The translations under genes were made by a program, and so were the position numbers. Positions 1-6,588 of a stretch of DNA of 18,504 bases are shown one piece after another (position 1 is the stretch's first letter; each line of letters begins with the position of its first letter). The notes beneath the pieces were generated by a model. That model searched no databases. It saw only the letters and a list, made by a program, of their open reading frames with translations, and was not told the origin of the DNA. The stretch comes from JBARCX01 sp049794535 (lineage in GTDB: Bacteria > Pseudomonadota > Gammaproteobacteria > Xanthomonadales > Rhodanobacteraceae), in assembly GCA_049794535.1 (NCBI GenBank), contig JBARCX010000003.1, forward strand, positions 1 to 18,504, written 5' to 3'.

Positions 1-22
1 GGTAGCGAAGCGCTACCGTTTT
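1..22. terminator. Hairpin downstream of pilR, possible terminator
   Basis: GGTAGCG and CGCTACC form a perfect 7-bp stem around an AAG loop at positions 1-17. On the plus strand the stem is followed by GTTTT, which resembles a short U-tract. It lies 20 bp past the pilR stop codon. Whether it ends pilR transcription depends on bases left of the window, which are not visible. It could be bidirectional, or serve a convergent gene outside the window. Confidence 0.4.
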
Positions 23-37
23 GACGGCTATGCAGTA

Positions 38-1474
38 TCAGTCGATGCCGAGCTTCTTCAGCTTGTAGCGTAGTGCGCGGAAGGTAATTCCGAGCTTTTT
101 CGCTGCAGCGGTCTTGTTGTAGCGCGACTCTTCCAGTGCCTTGACGATCGCCGTGCGCTCGAGGTTACTGATGTAGTCGTCCAGCGCTACGCCGCTACCG
201 GAGAGGGCGCTGGGGGGCGGCATGGCCGAAGGTGTCGCTCCAGCCGTTGTGGGCGCGGGTGCATGCATGACCGCTTGCGTGGCCCCCATCGATTCGCCGG
301 CTTGCCGCAGCGGGCGTTGCGGCAGCATCAAGTCGAAAGCGGCGACGCTTTCGCCATCGCACATGGCCATGGCGCGTTCGAGGATGTTTTCCAACTCACG
401 CACGTTGCCGGGGAAGTCGTAATCCTCCAGTGCTTGCCTTGCGTCGGGTAGCAAATGGCCGGGTGCTCCACCGCTCTTGGCGGCGAGTTGGCGCAGGATG
501 AAATCGGCCAGTAGCGGCACATCACCACGACGTTCGCGTAGTGGTGGCACGCGAAGCTCGATTACATTGATGCGGTAGAAAAGATCCTGGCGGAACTGGC
601 CTTGTTCAACCAAGGCAGCCAGGTTCTTGTGTGTGGCAGAGAGAATGCGCACGTCCACCGGCACTTCTTCACGCGCGCCAATCGGGCGCACCGCTTTTTC
701 CTGGATCGCGCGTAACAGCTTCACTTGCATGTGCAGCGGGAGCTCTGCCACCTCATCGAGGAATAGCGTGCCGCCGTGTGCCGCTTGGAACAGGCCTTCT
801 TTATCGGCGCCGGCACCGGTGAAGCTGCCCCGCTTGTGACCGAAGAACTCGCTCTCCATCAATTCGGACGGAATGGCGCCGCAGTTGACGGGTACGAACG
901 GACCGGTAGCTCGCGGGCCTTGCTCGTGGATCAATCGTGCGACGAGTTCCTTGCCGACACCCGATTCACCGGCGATATATACCGGCGCCTGGTTGCGCGC
1001 GAGCTTGACGATGGTGGCGCGCACTTGGTGCATCGCTGTCGAATCGCCGATCAACCGTTCACCGGCATTGCCGGCTTTCGCCGCTGCTTTGCCGCTGCGC
1101 TTTTCTTCGGCCAGCTTCAGTGCGGTACGCACCAACTGGCGCAGCATCTGGATATCGACCGGCTTGGAGACGAAGTCGAAGGCGCCTGCTTTGAGCGCAT
1201 TCACCGCGGCGTCGACATTGCCATAGGCAGTGATCATGGCGACTGGCATATCAGGGTGGGTGGCGGCGATCAGCTCGATCACTTCCTGGCCGTTGCCGTC
1301 AGGCAGTCGCATATCGGTGAAACAAAGGTCGTAACTGCGGTCACCCAGCGCTTGCCGCGCTTCAGCGACCGTGCCCACGGCAGTGACCTGCAAATCCATC
1401 CGACCGAGTGTAATGGTCAGTAATTCGCGGATGTCGCGTTCGTCATCGATGACCAGAACGGTCTGTTGGCTCAT
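38..1474 (-). CDS. pilR: Type IV pilus sigma-54 response regulator PilR
   Basis: NtrC-family activator of sigma-54 promoters. PilR classically switches on pilin (pilA) transcription when phosphorylated by PilS. The 478-residue protein has a receiver domain (about residues 5-120) with phosphoacceptor Asp54 in the FTDMRLPDG motif and the conserved Lys104. An AAA+ domain follows, with Walker A GESGVGKE (169-176), a GSFTGA loop (216-221) that contacts sigma-54 and is typical of PilR where many relatives have GAFTGA, and Walker B LFLDE. A Pro/Ala/Ser-rich linker (about 378-430) leads to a Fis-type helix-turn-helix ending in RYKLKKLGID, very like known PilR. The ATG at 1474 is chosen because the receiver begins at once; the frame extends upstream only to a TTG at 1504. 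No strong Shine-Dalgarno is visible. Its expected partner pilS lies about 12 kb away beyond sugar genes. The family is certain and the PilR identity very likely. Confidence 0.93.
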   Translation of the reverse strand: MSQQTVLVIDDERDIRELLTITLGRMDLQVTAVGTVAEARQALGDRSYDLCFTDMRLPDGNGQEVIELIAATHPDMPVAMITAYGNVDAAVNALKAGAFDFVSKPVDIQMLRQLVRTALKLAEEKRSGKAAAKAGNAGERLIGDSTAMHQVRATIVKLARNQAPVYIAGESGVGKELVARLIHEQGPRATGPFVPVNCGAIPSELMESEFFGHKRGSFTGAGADKEGLFQAAHGGTLFLDEVAELPLHMQVKLLRAIQEKAVRPIGAREEVPVDVRILSATHKNLAALVEQGQFRQDLFYRINVIELRVPPLRERRGDVPLLADFILRQLAAKSGGAPGHLLPDARQALEDYDFPGNVRELENILERAMAMCDGESVAAFDLMLPQRPLRQAGESMGATQAVMHAPAPTTAGATPSAMPPPSALSGSGVALDDYISNLERTAIVKALEESRYNKTAAAKKLGITFRALRYKLKKLGID

Positions 1475-1577
1475 GGTTTCATGCTGGGATGGGGTCACCG
1501 GCAAGAATACCCGTCGCTACTCCAGTGGGCAAAGGCTAAAGATCGTGAAGATGCTCTTACGAGATCGTTCTAAATAG

Positions 1578-1599
1578 GCTCGCAAGGGAATTAGCGAGC
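1578..1599 (-). terminator. Weak hairpin at the end of the esterase gene
   Basis: GCTCGC (1578-1583) and GCGAGC (1594-1599) can pair across a 10-nt loop that holds the esterase stop codon. Read on the minus strand the stem is followed by CTATTTAG, only a weak T-rich tail. It may reduce read-through from the sugar operon into pilR. This is a low-confidence call, because the stem is short and overlaps coding sequence. Confidence 0.25.
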
Positions 1600-2673
1600 T
1601 AGGCGGCGCTCGAAGAACTTCACGATGACCGTATAGGCCTGCTGTGATTCAGGCAGTTCCGGGTCGGAGAAGAAGGAATGCCACATGCCGTCCCATACGT
1701 GCAGTTCGGTATCCACGCCGGCCTGGGACAGCAGGGCTTGGCTACGGAGCACCGAGCTCATGGCGAAATCCCGTGTGCCGCTTATTAAAAGGGTTGGGGG
1801 AAACTTCGCCAGCAGGGCGGATGAATTGCCTGGAAAGACCTGTGGATCAGCCGGATTGGCACCTTTGAAATAAGGCAGGGCATCGAGCATTAATGGATTC
1901 GCAGGTACGGCTTGGCCGTTCAATAGCGGGGCGATATAGGCCGAGTCACCTTCCATATTCACCAATGAGCCGCAGAATGTGCCGATGGCACCGGGTGTCG
2001 GCAGCTTGTGCGTGATCAGTCGGGCGACGACCTCGCCCGTGAGTATCCCGCCGGCAGAGCAACCGTAGATGCCGATTTCGGCAGGTTTGTATTGCTTGAG
2101 CAGGGCACGGTAGACCGCTTCGACATCCTCGCTCGCTGCCGGGAATACGTGTTCCGGTCCCTGGCGGTAATCCACGCTGATGACCTTGATCCGGCCAAGG
2201 CTGGCAATAGGGATGGATTCCACCAAGCCGCCGCTATGCGCGCCCCACAGAAAGGCCCCGCCGTGCAGATTAATCAGCACGCGCTTCTGGTTAGTACTGG
2301 CGATGCCTTGCGTGGGTTCGACGACATCTGTCCCGATACCGCCGATCTGCTCGGCATGGACGTGCACTGGATAGAGCTTGCGCATGCGCGCCACCCGGTC
2401 GGCATTGATCCGCTCGTAATAGGCTCGACTGGTTTCTATCGGTGCATTGATGGGCGGTGCTTCGCGGCTTGACGCGACCATGTGCTGGAATGTTTCGCGT
2501 GCGATCGGTGATGCGTAGGCCGAATAAGGTACGTTGAATTCGGCCGTGCTCACACTGCTGTCGGGATGGACTTGGGGTGCCGCTGAGTCGGTCGCGTAGA
2601 GATCGGTCGTGCCGAGCAGGCCAAGGCATACCAGTAACGCGGGAAACAGATGCAGTGCAGGGCGGCTTTTCAT
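1591..2673 (-). CDS. Exported HSL-type alpha/beta-hydrolase (esterase)
   Basis: Carboxylesterase-like enzyme of the hormone-sensitive-lipase (bacterial esterase family IV) group, 360 residues. Visible motifs are the oxyanion-hole HGG (residues 137-139), the nucleophile elbow GCSAGG with Ser206 (a Cys where GDSAGG has Asp), the probable acid Asp302 in SGTRDF, and His332 in GMWHSF. The N-terminus is a signal peptide: Lys/Arg start, Leu-rich core, and cleavage plausible after LYA near residue 27. The protein therefore acts in the periplasm or outside. The ATG at 2673 is preferred over an in-frame ATG at 2688 because GAGGA stands 9 bases upstream of it and the signal peptide then starts cleanly. 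It is the last gene after the MFS carrier and exported GH65 hydrolase, 61 bp behind the latter. The setting suggests an ester-bearing sugar or glycoside, but the substrate is unknown; family IV enzymes are often promiscuous. Confidence 0.85.
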   Translation of the reverse strand: MKSRPALHLFPALLVCLGLLGTTDLYATDSAAPQVHPDSSVSTAEFNVPYSAYASPIARETFQHMVASSREAPPINAPIETSRAYYERINADRVARMRKLYPVHVHAEQIGGIGTDVVEPTQGIASTNQKRVLINLHGGAFLWGAHSGGLVESIPIASLGRIKVISVDYRQGPEHVFPAASEDVEAVYRALLKQYKPAEIGIYGCSAGGILTGEVVARLITHKLPTPGAIGTFCGSLVNMEGDSAYIAPLLNGQAVPANPLMLDALPYFKGANPADPQVFPGNSSALLAKFPPTLLISGTRDFAMSSVLRSQALLSQAGVDTELHVWDGMWHSFFSDPELPESQQAYTVIVKFFERRLAR

Positions 2674-2700
2674 TGCAGTGTTCCTCATAGAGGGTGTTTC

Positions 2701-2727
2701 CCTGGGCGGTGGTACCCACCGCCCAGG
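2701..2727 (-). other. Perfect 12-bp intercistronic hairpin
   Basis: CCTGGGCGGTGG (2701-2712) and its exact reverse complement CCACCGCCCAGG (2716-2727) flank a 3-nt TAC loop. It sits in the short gap between the stop codon of the GH65 hydrolase gene (2735) and the esterase start (2673). On the minus strand it is followed by GAAACACC and no T-run, so it is not a canonical terminator. An mRNA-stabilising or attenuating element, giving different levels of the two enzymes, is the likelier role. Confidence 0.6.
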
Positions 2728-2734
2728 TATGCCA

Positions 2735-4996
2735 TTACAGAGCCGTGCGTGTGAGCTTTGCCGTGCCACTCGCATCGCGATCGATGGTGATGTCGTAGTG
2801 CTTGCCGCGGACGCTGATGTTTTTAAGCGTCAACGATTTCCACGTTGGCGGCAGCGCCGGTGCATAAGCTTCAGTCAAACCTTTTTCGTCGATGCGCAGA
2901 CCGGAGAACCCATAGACGAAGCTCTGTATGAAGCCGGCTGAGGTCGCCAGGATGTATCCGGCGTTGTTGGCCACCGTCTCAGTGCGCACATTGAAGGGCG
3001 GTTTGAGGAAGCCCACCAGGTTGCGCTGGATCCAGTCGCCAGCAACTTTCGAGTCGCCCAACTCGGAGGCACCGACGGCAAGCATCACCATCATCATTTC
3101 GTTCGGGTCGTCACCGTGCACCTTGAGCTCTTGTAGCTGGAAGTCGAAATCATTTCGGCGGATCTGCGGCGACATCGGTAGGTCGAGGTTCGGATACATC
3201 AGCCAGGCGAGCGAGGAGCCCATCCAGGTGATCTTGTCGTGTGGCACCGATTCGTCGAAATCGAGATGGCGCTGCTCCTTGTCGGAGAACGGGATGTACA
3301 TCTTCGCGGCGATCTCGGCCCACTGTGGGTCGGCCTTGGCACCGACTTTCTGTGCGGCTTCGGTCGCGATGATCAGCGCCTTACGCGCGGCGGCGTTGGT
3401 GAACGAGTCGTTCGGTACGTCGTCATAGGCTTCGTCGGGTGACGTGACGTGATGGATCTCATAGCGATCCTTTTCCTTGTTATAGGTGACCCGGCTTACC
3501 CAGAATTGTGCGATCTCGTCGATCACCGGCCAGCCGTATTGCTTGAGCCAGGCATCGTCGCCTGTCGCCAGGTAGTACTGCCATTGCGCGATGGCGATAT
3601 CGGCATTGACGTGGATCTCGCGAAACACGCCATAGGCGAAATGCGGGGTGTAGTCCTTGCCGGTTTCCGGATCGGATTCCCAGGGATACATGGTGCCCTT
3701 CACGCCGTATTGTGTCGCGCGCTCCCGCGCGGGCTGCATCGTACGGTTGCGGAACATCACGATCGGCTTGGCCCGTTCCGGGTGCAGCAGAAGTAATGAG
3801 GGGAACACCCAGGAGTCGCTATCCCAGAAGGCGTGCCCGGCATAGCCTGGAGTCAGCGCGCAGGCACCCATCGGCCAGGAGGTGCCTGTTGTGGTGTTGG
3901 AGAGCAGGTAGTACAGGTCCGAGTGCACGGCTTGCTGCACCTTCGGATCACCGTCGACGACGATGTCCGATTTCCACAGCTCGTTCCAGGCGGCTTGATG
4001 GTCGGCCAACAACGTGTCGAAGCCGGTCTTGCGTGCTTGCTCCGCCAGGACGAGATCCGCCTTGGCGTCGCCACCCCAGCCTTGCCGGGAAGCCGCGATG
4101 TATTTAGTGAAGGTGTAGGTCTTGCCCTTTTCGACCTTGGCGACCAGGTTCAGCGATAGGCGATAAGGGCCTTTTTCCAGCTTGACGTCCTTGACCTCCA
4201 GGCCGGGTGGCAAGTCGAGCGCAGCGGCTTCGGCCATGGTTAGGCCTTCCTCGGCTCGGCCATCGAGCCAAAGCGTCAGCTCCTTGGCGTTGCCATCGCT
4301 CGACACAATGCGGGTGACGCCGTGATACCAGACCGCTGCGCGGTCCGGCGTCGGTATCGGTTTGTTGTCGAGGTTTTGCCCGCTCGCGATAACGGCGGCA
4401 ATCATTTCGTCGCCCGTCATCTTGCCGATCGGGAAGCGCGGCTGGTGTTCCGACCACAACCGGATGGGGAATGTTAGTTGCACATCGCCATCGAATTGCG
4501 GAGTGATGGAGATCTGCGTCGCGGCGAGATGATTCGCCGCCTGACTGACAAATGTGGTGACCTTGATGTCGGTCGACTTGTTCGCATAGACGAAGCGATA
4601 GCTGGTCGACAGCGTACCGTCGTGCATATTCAGCGTCTGCGAGTAGTCCGCAAAGATGTCCTTGCTCAGGCGTGTTGAGTTGATCCAGCCGCCACCCGGG
4701 TTGTAGTCGATTTCGCTCCAGCCGGGAATCGCTGCGGGACGCGCGATGTCATCCTTCGCGTAATCCATGAAGGCGACCATGTAGCCAGGATTCGGCTCGG
4801 TGCCCCGGGGAGAGGTCATCGTCGAGAAGTAACCGTTGGCAAGATAGCTGGGGAAATAGGTCTCGAAATTTTTCGAGGTGCCTGTGAGCAGGAAGCTGGG
4901 ATCGGTTTCGGCATGCGTTGGCGTAGCGAAGGTGGTGCCGATCAGAGTGGCGCCAAGCAAGAGTGCGCCAGAGAAGCCAATACTGCGAAATATCAT
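2735..4996 (-). CDS. Exported GH65 glycoside hydrolase (alpha-glucosidase type)
   Basis: Glycoside hydrolase family 65 member of 753 residues with a signal peptide (MIFRSIGF, hydrophobic core, cleavage plausible after THA near residue 29), so periplasmic or secreted. Family marks are GHAFWDSDSWVFP (around 390) and TSPDE with the presumed catalytic acid Glu522. Near the C-terminus, VRTETVANNAG places Glu673 where hydrolytic GH65 enzymes (acid trehalase, kojibiose hydrolase, glucosyl-hydroxylysine glucosidase) carry the general base; phosphorylases have His there. Inverting hydrolysis of an alpha-glucoside is therefore inferred. Trehalose, kojibiose or nigerose-type linkages are all possible. 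The ATG at 4996 is chosen over 5023 because GGAG lies 5 nt upstream and the signal peptide starts there. It follows the MFS gene by 57 bp, a gap holding a small 6-bp inverted repeat (5033-5048), and precedes the esterase. One operon is likely. Confidence 0.88.
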   Translation of the reverse strand: MIFRSIGFSGALLLGATLIGTTFATPTHAETDPSFLLTGTSKNFETYFPSYLANGYFSTMTSPRGTEPNPGYMVAFMDYAKDDIARPAAIPGWSEIDYNPGGGWINSTRLSKDIFADYSQTLNMHDGTLSTSYRFVYANKSTDIKVTTFVSQAANHLAATQISITPQFDGDVQLTFPIRLWSEHQPRFPIGKMTGDEMIAAVIASGQNLDNKPIPTPDRAAVWYHGVTRIVSSDGNAKELTLWLDGRAEEGLTMAEAAALDLPPGLEVKDVKLEKGPYRLSLNLVAKVEKGKTYTFTKYIAASRQGWGGDAKADLVLAEQARKTGFDTLLADHQAAWNELWKSDIVVDGDPKVQQAVHSDLYYLLSNTTTGTSWPMGACALTPGYAGHAFWDSDSWVFPSLLLLHPERAKPIVMFRNRTMQPARERATQYGVKGTMYPWESDPETGKDYTPHFAYGVFREIHVNADIAIAQWQYYLATGDDAWLKQYGWPVIDEIAQFWVSRVTYNKEKDRYEIHHVTSPDEAYDDVPNDSFTNAAARKALIIATEAAQKVGAKADPQWAEIAAKMYIPFSDKEQRHLDFDESVPHDKITWMGSSLAWLMYPNLDLPMSPQIRRNDFDFQLQELKVHGDDPNEMMMVMLAVGASELGDSKVAGDWIQRNLVGFLKPPFNVRTETVANNAGYILATSAGFIQSFVYGFSGLRIDEKGLTEAYAPALPPTWKSLTLKNISVRGKHYDITIDRDASGTAKLTRTAL

Positions 4997-5053
4997 GGTT
5001 ACTCCAAGTAAGACGTGCCGCATGAATCTCTATCCATCTAGCGATGGAACAAC

Positions 5054-6319
5054 TTATTTCGAAGCAAGGCGAACAGTCGCTGATGAGCCTGCTCCGTCGC
5101 GATCGGTTTCACGCTTGAAGAAGAACAGTGCGATCAGAACGAGTGTCATAGGAATCAACGAAAAGTAGAAAGCGTGGATGCCGTCGAATTTCGAAAATAC
5201 GATCGCGGTGATGCGTGACCCAAGGGTGCCACCCAAGGCCGAGAAAATGACGATCAATCCAGTCATCGCCGCATGCGACGGCTTGGGCAATGAACTCAGG
5301 GCGACCGAATTGATCACCGGATAGATCGGTGCCATCAGCAAACCGATCAGTGGGATGAGATAGGCCGCGATCGGCGCGTCGAACCAACCTACATCGGCGT
5401 GCTCCACGACGCCTTGTGCTAGTGGAAGGGTAAGCACGACCAGTAGGCCCATGCCAATCACGCACAGGTTCAGTAGTACATACCAAGGCACGCGTCGCAG
5501 CACCTGGCCGGCGGCGATGCGGCCGATCGCGGTGGTGGCAGCGAGAATACTGGCGAGCTGGATGCTCATCGCGTTGGGTAGCTTGAGGATCTCGTTATTG
5601 AACGTGGGCAGCCAGGTGCCAAAGCTTTGCTCGATGAGCACGTACAAGAACGCTGAGATCAGGAAGGCGTAAACCAAGGGCCGCAGGAACAGGCGCAGCA
5701 TTTCCAATAGCGAGCCGCGTATCGAATTTGTTTCACCGCTGTGCGCCGCGGATTCGTCCAGCTGCGAGGTGGCAAGCAGTGCGATCACCAATAGACAGAT
5801 GGCGGCCAGCACCCAATAGACGTTGAACCACGAGTGATTCGCCGGTGCATCGCGATCGATGAAGGCGCTGAATAGCCAACCCGCGGCGAGTACGCCGACC
5901 ATGAATAGGCCTTCAATGGTGTTGGTCAGGCGGCCGTGTTCAATCTTGTCGTTGGTCAGCAGGCCGATCGACGAATACACGGCGACCTTGGTTAGGGCGA
6001 ACGAAATGCCGACGCAGGCAAATAGCAGTTCTGTAGTGTGGAAGCTGGGGTAGAGCGGCATCAGCACGCAGGCGCAGGCGACGATGGCAAGCGCGATCAT
6101 CATGGCGCGGCGATAGCCAAGCAAAGGCAGAAAGGACGCGACCAGTAGCGAGGTGATCGCAATCGGCAAATCTTTGAACAGCTCAAGCAGACTCGCCTGG
6201 GGTTTATCGATACCGAAGGTGTAGATCGATTGCAGGATTACCGTGCCGACGCTGTTGAGCAGGATCGCAAAGACCATGTAGATCAACGCCAGTGCAGCAA
6301 TCATACGGAATCGGTTCAT
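5054..6319 (-). CDS. MFS transporter, probable sugar carrier
   Basis: Integral inner-membrane protein of 421 residues with about 12 hydrophobic segments and a central hydrophilic loop near residues 200-220 (SQLDESAAHSGETNS). This is the standard 6+6 layout of the major facilitator superfamily. Charged LGYRRAM after the second segment corresponds to the loop 2-3 region of MFS carriers. It is first in a likely operon with the exported GH65 hydrolase and esterase, and close to a TonB receptor, so import of the sugar released in the periplasm is the probable job; this is inferred from context only. The ATG at 6319 has only a weak ribosome-binding site: GAGGA lies about 22 nt upstream, too far for ideal spacing. 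Expression probably starts in the repeat-bearing intergenic region upstream. Confidence 0.85.
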   Translation of the reverse strand: MNRFRMIAALALIYMVFAILLNSVGTVILQSIYTFGIDKPQASLLELFKDLPIAITSLLVASFLPLLGYRRAMMIALAIVACACVLMPLYPSFHTTELLFACVGISFALTKVAVYSSIGLLTNDKIEHGRLTNTIEGLFMVGVLAAGWLFSAFIDRDAPANHSWFNVYWVLAAICLLVIALLATSQLDESAAHSGETNSIRGSLLEMLRLFLRPLVYAFLISAFLYVLIEQSFGTWLPTFNNEILKLPNAMSIQLASILAATTAIGRIAAGQVLRRVPWYVLLNLCVIGMGLLVVLTLPLAQGVVEHADVGWFDAPIAAYLIPLIGLLMAPIYPVINSVALSSLPKPSHAAMTGLIVIFSALGGTLGSRITAIVFSKFDGIHAFYFSLIPMTLVLIALFFFKRETDRDGAGSSATVRLASK

Positions 6320-6428
6320 GGCGATCGGCTTGATGATGAAGTCCTCAGCGAAGAAGGGCCTGTATCGCGAGTAGTGCGATGCGAGCTAACAACGTGTCAT
6401 GGGATTTGCCATCCAGGTCACTCCCATC

Positions 6429-6484
6429 CATGAAAAGTCAGCCATGAAAAGTCAGCCATGACGAGTCATCCATAAAAGCGATCT
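6429..6484. repeat. Degenerate 14-bp tandem repeats upstream of the MFS gene
   Basis: Two identical units CATGAAAAGTCAGC (6429-6442 and 6443-6456) are followed by CATGACGAGTCATC (6457-6470) and a decayed fourth unit beginning CATAAAAG (6471-6484). On the minus strand this reads as TGAC...TCATGG repeated every 14 bp. The third unit contains a near-dyad, ATGAC-GA-GTCAT. The array lies 110-165 bp upstream of the MFS start codon, a position suited to an activator or to several regulator molecules. A simple replication-slippage array without function is the alternative. Confidence 0.7.
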
Positions 6485-6501
6485 CTACAGTGCGCCTGAT
6501 C

Positions 6502-6527
6502 TTTCAAGTTCTTGTTTCAAGTCCTTG
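6502..6527. repeat. 13-bp tandem duplication
   Basis: TTTCAAGTTCTTG (6502-6514) is directly followed by TTTCAAGTCCTTG (6515-6527), differing at one base. It lies between the 14-bp repeat array and the hairpin after the TonB-receptor gene. It may be a paired protein-binding site or a slippage product; the sequence alone does not decide. Confidence 0.6.
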
Positions 6528-6549
6528 GCCGGGCGCTTTCGCGCCCGGC
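6528..6549 (-). terminator. GC-rich hairpin with GAAA loop after the receptor gene
   Basis: GCCGGGCGC (6528-6536) and GCGCCCGGC (6541-6549) form a perfect 9-bp stem. On the minus strand, the direction of the receptor transcript, the loop is GAAA, a stable GNRA tetraloop. It lies 40 bp past the receptor stop codon. After the stem the minus strand reads CAAGGACTTG with no U-tract, so it may end transcription poorly and rather protect the 3' end of the phosphorylase-receptor mRNA. Confidence 0.5.
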
Positions 6550-6588
6550 ACATGGGTGCCCTGGGAGGGAAGGGCAAAAGCGACCTAT

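Noticed and set aside
776..1423. 215-codon plus-strand frame inside pilR
   Set aside because: Complement of the conserved AAA+ and receiver domains; no independent support.
6429..6527. Possible CRISPR array from short repeats
   Set aside because: Units are directly tandem, only 13-14 bp, with no spacers, and no cas genes are near.
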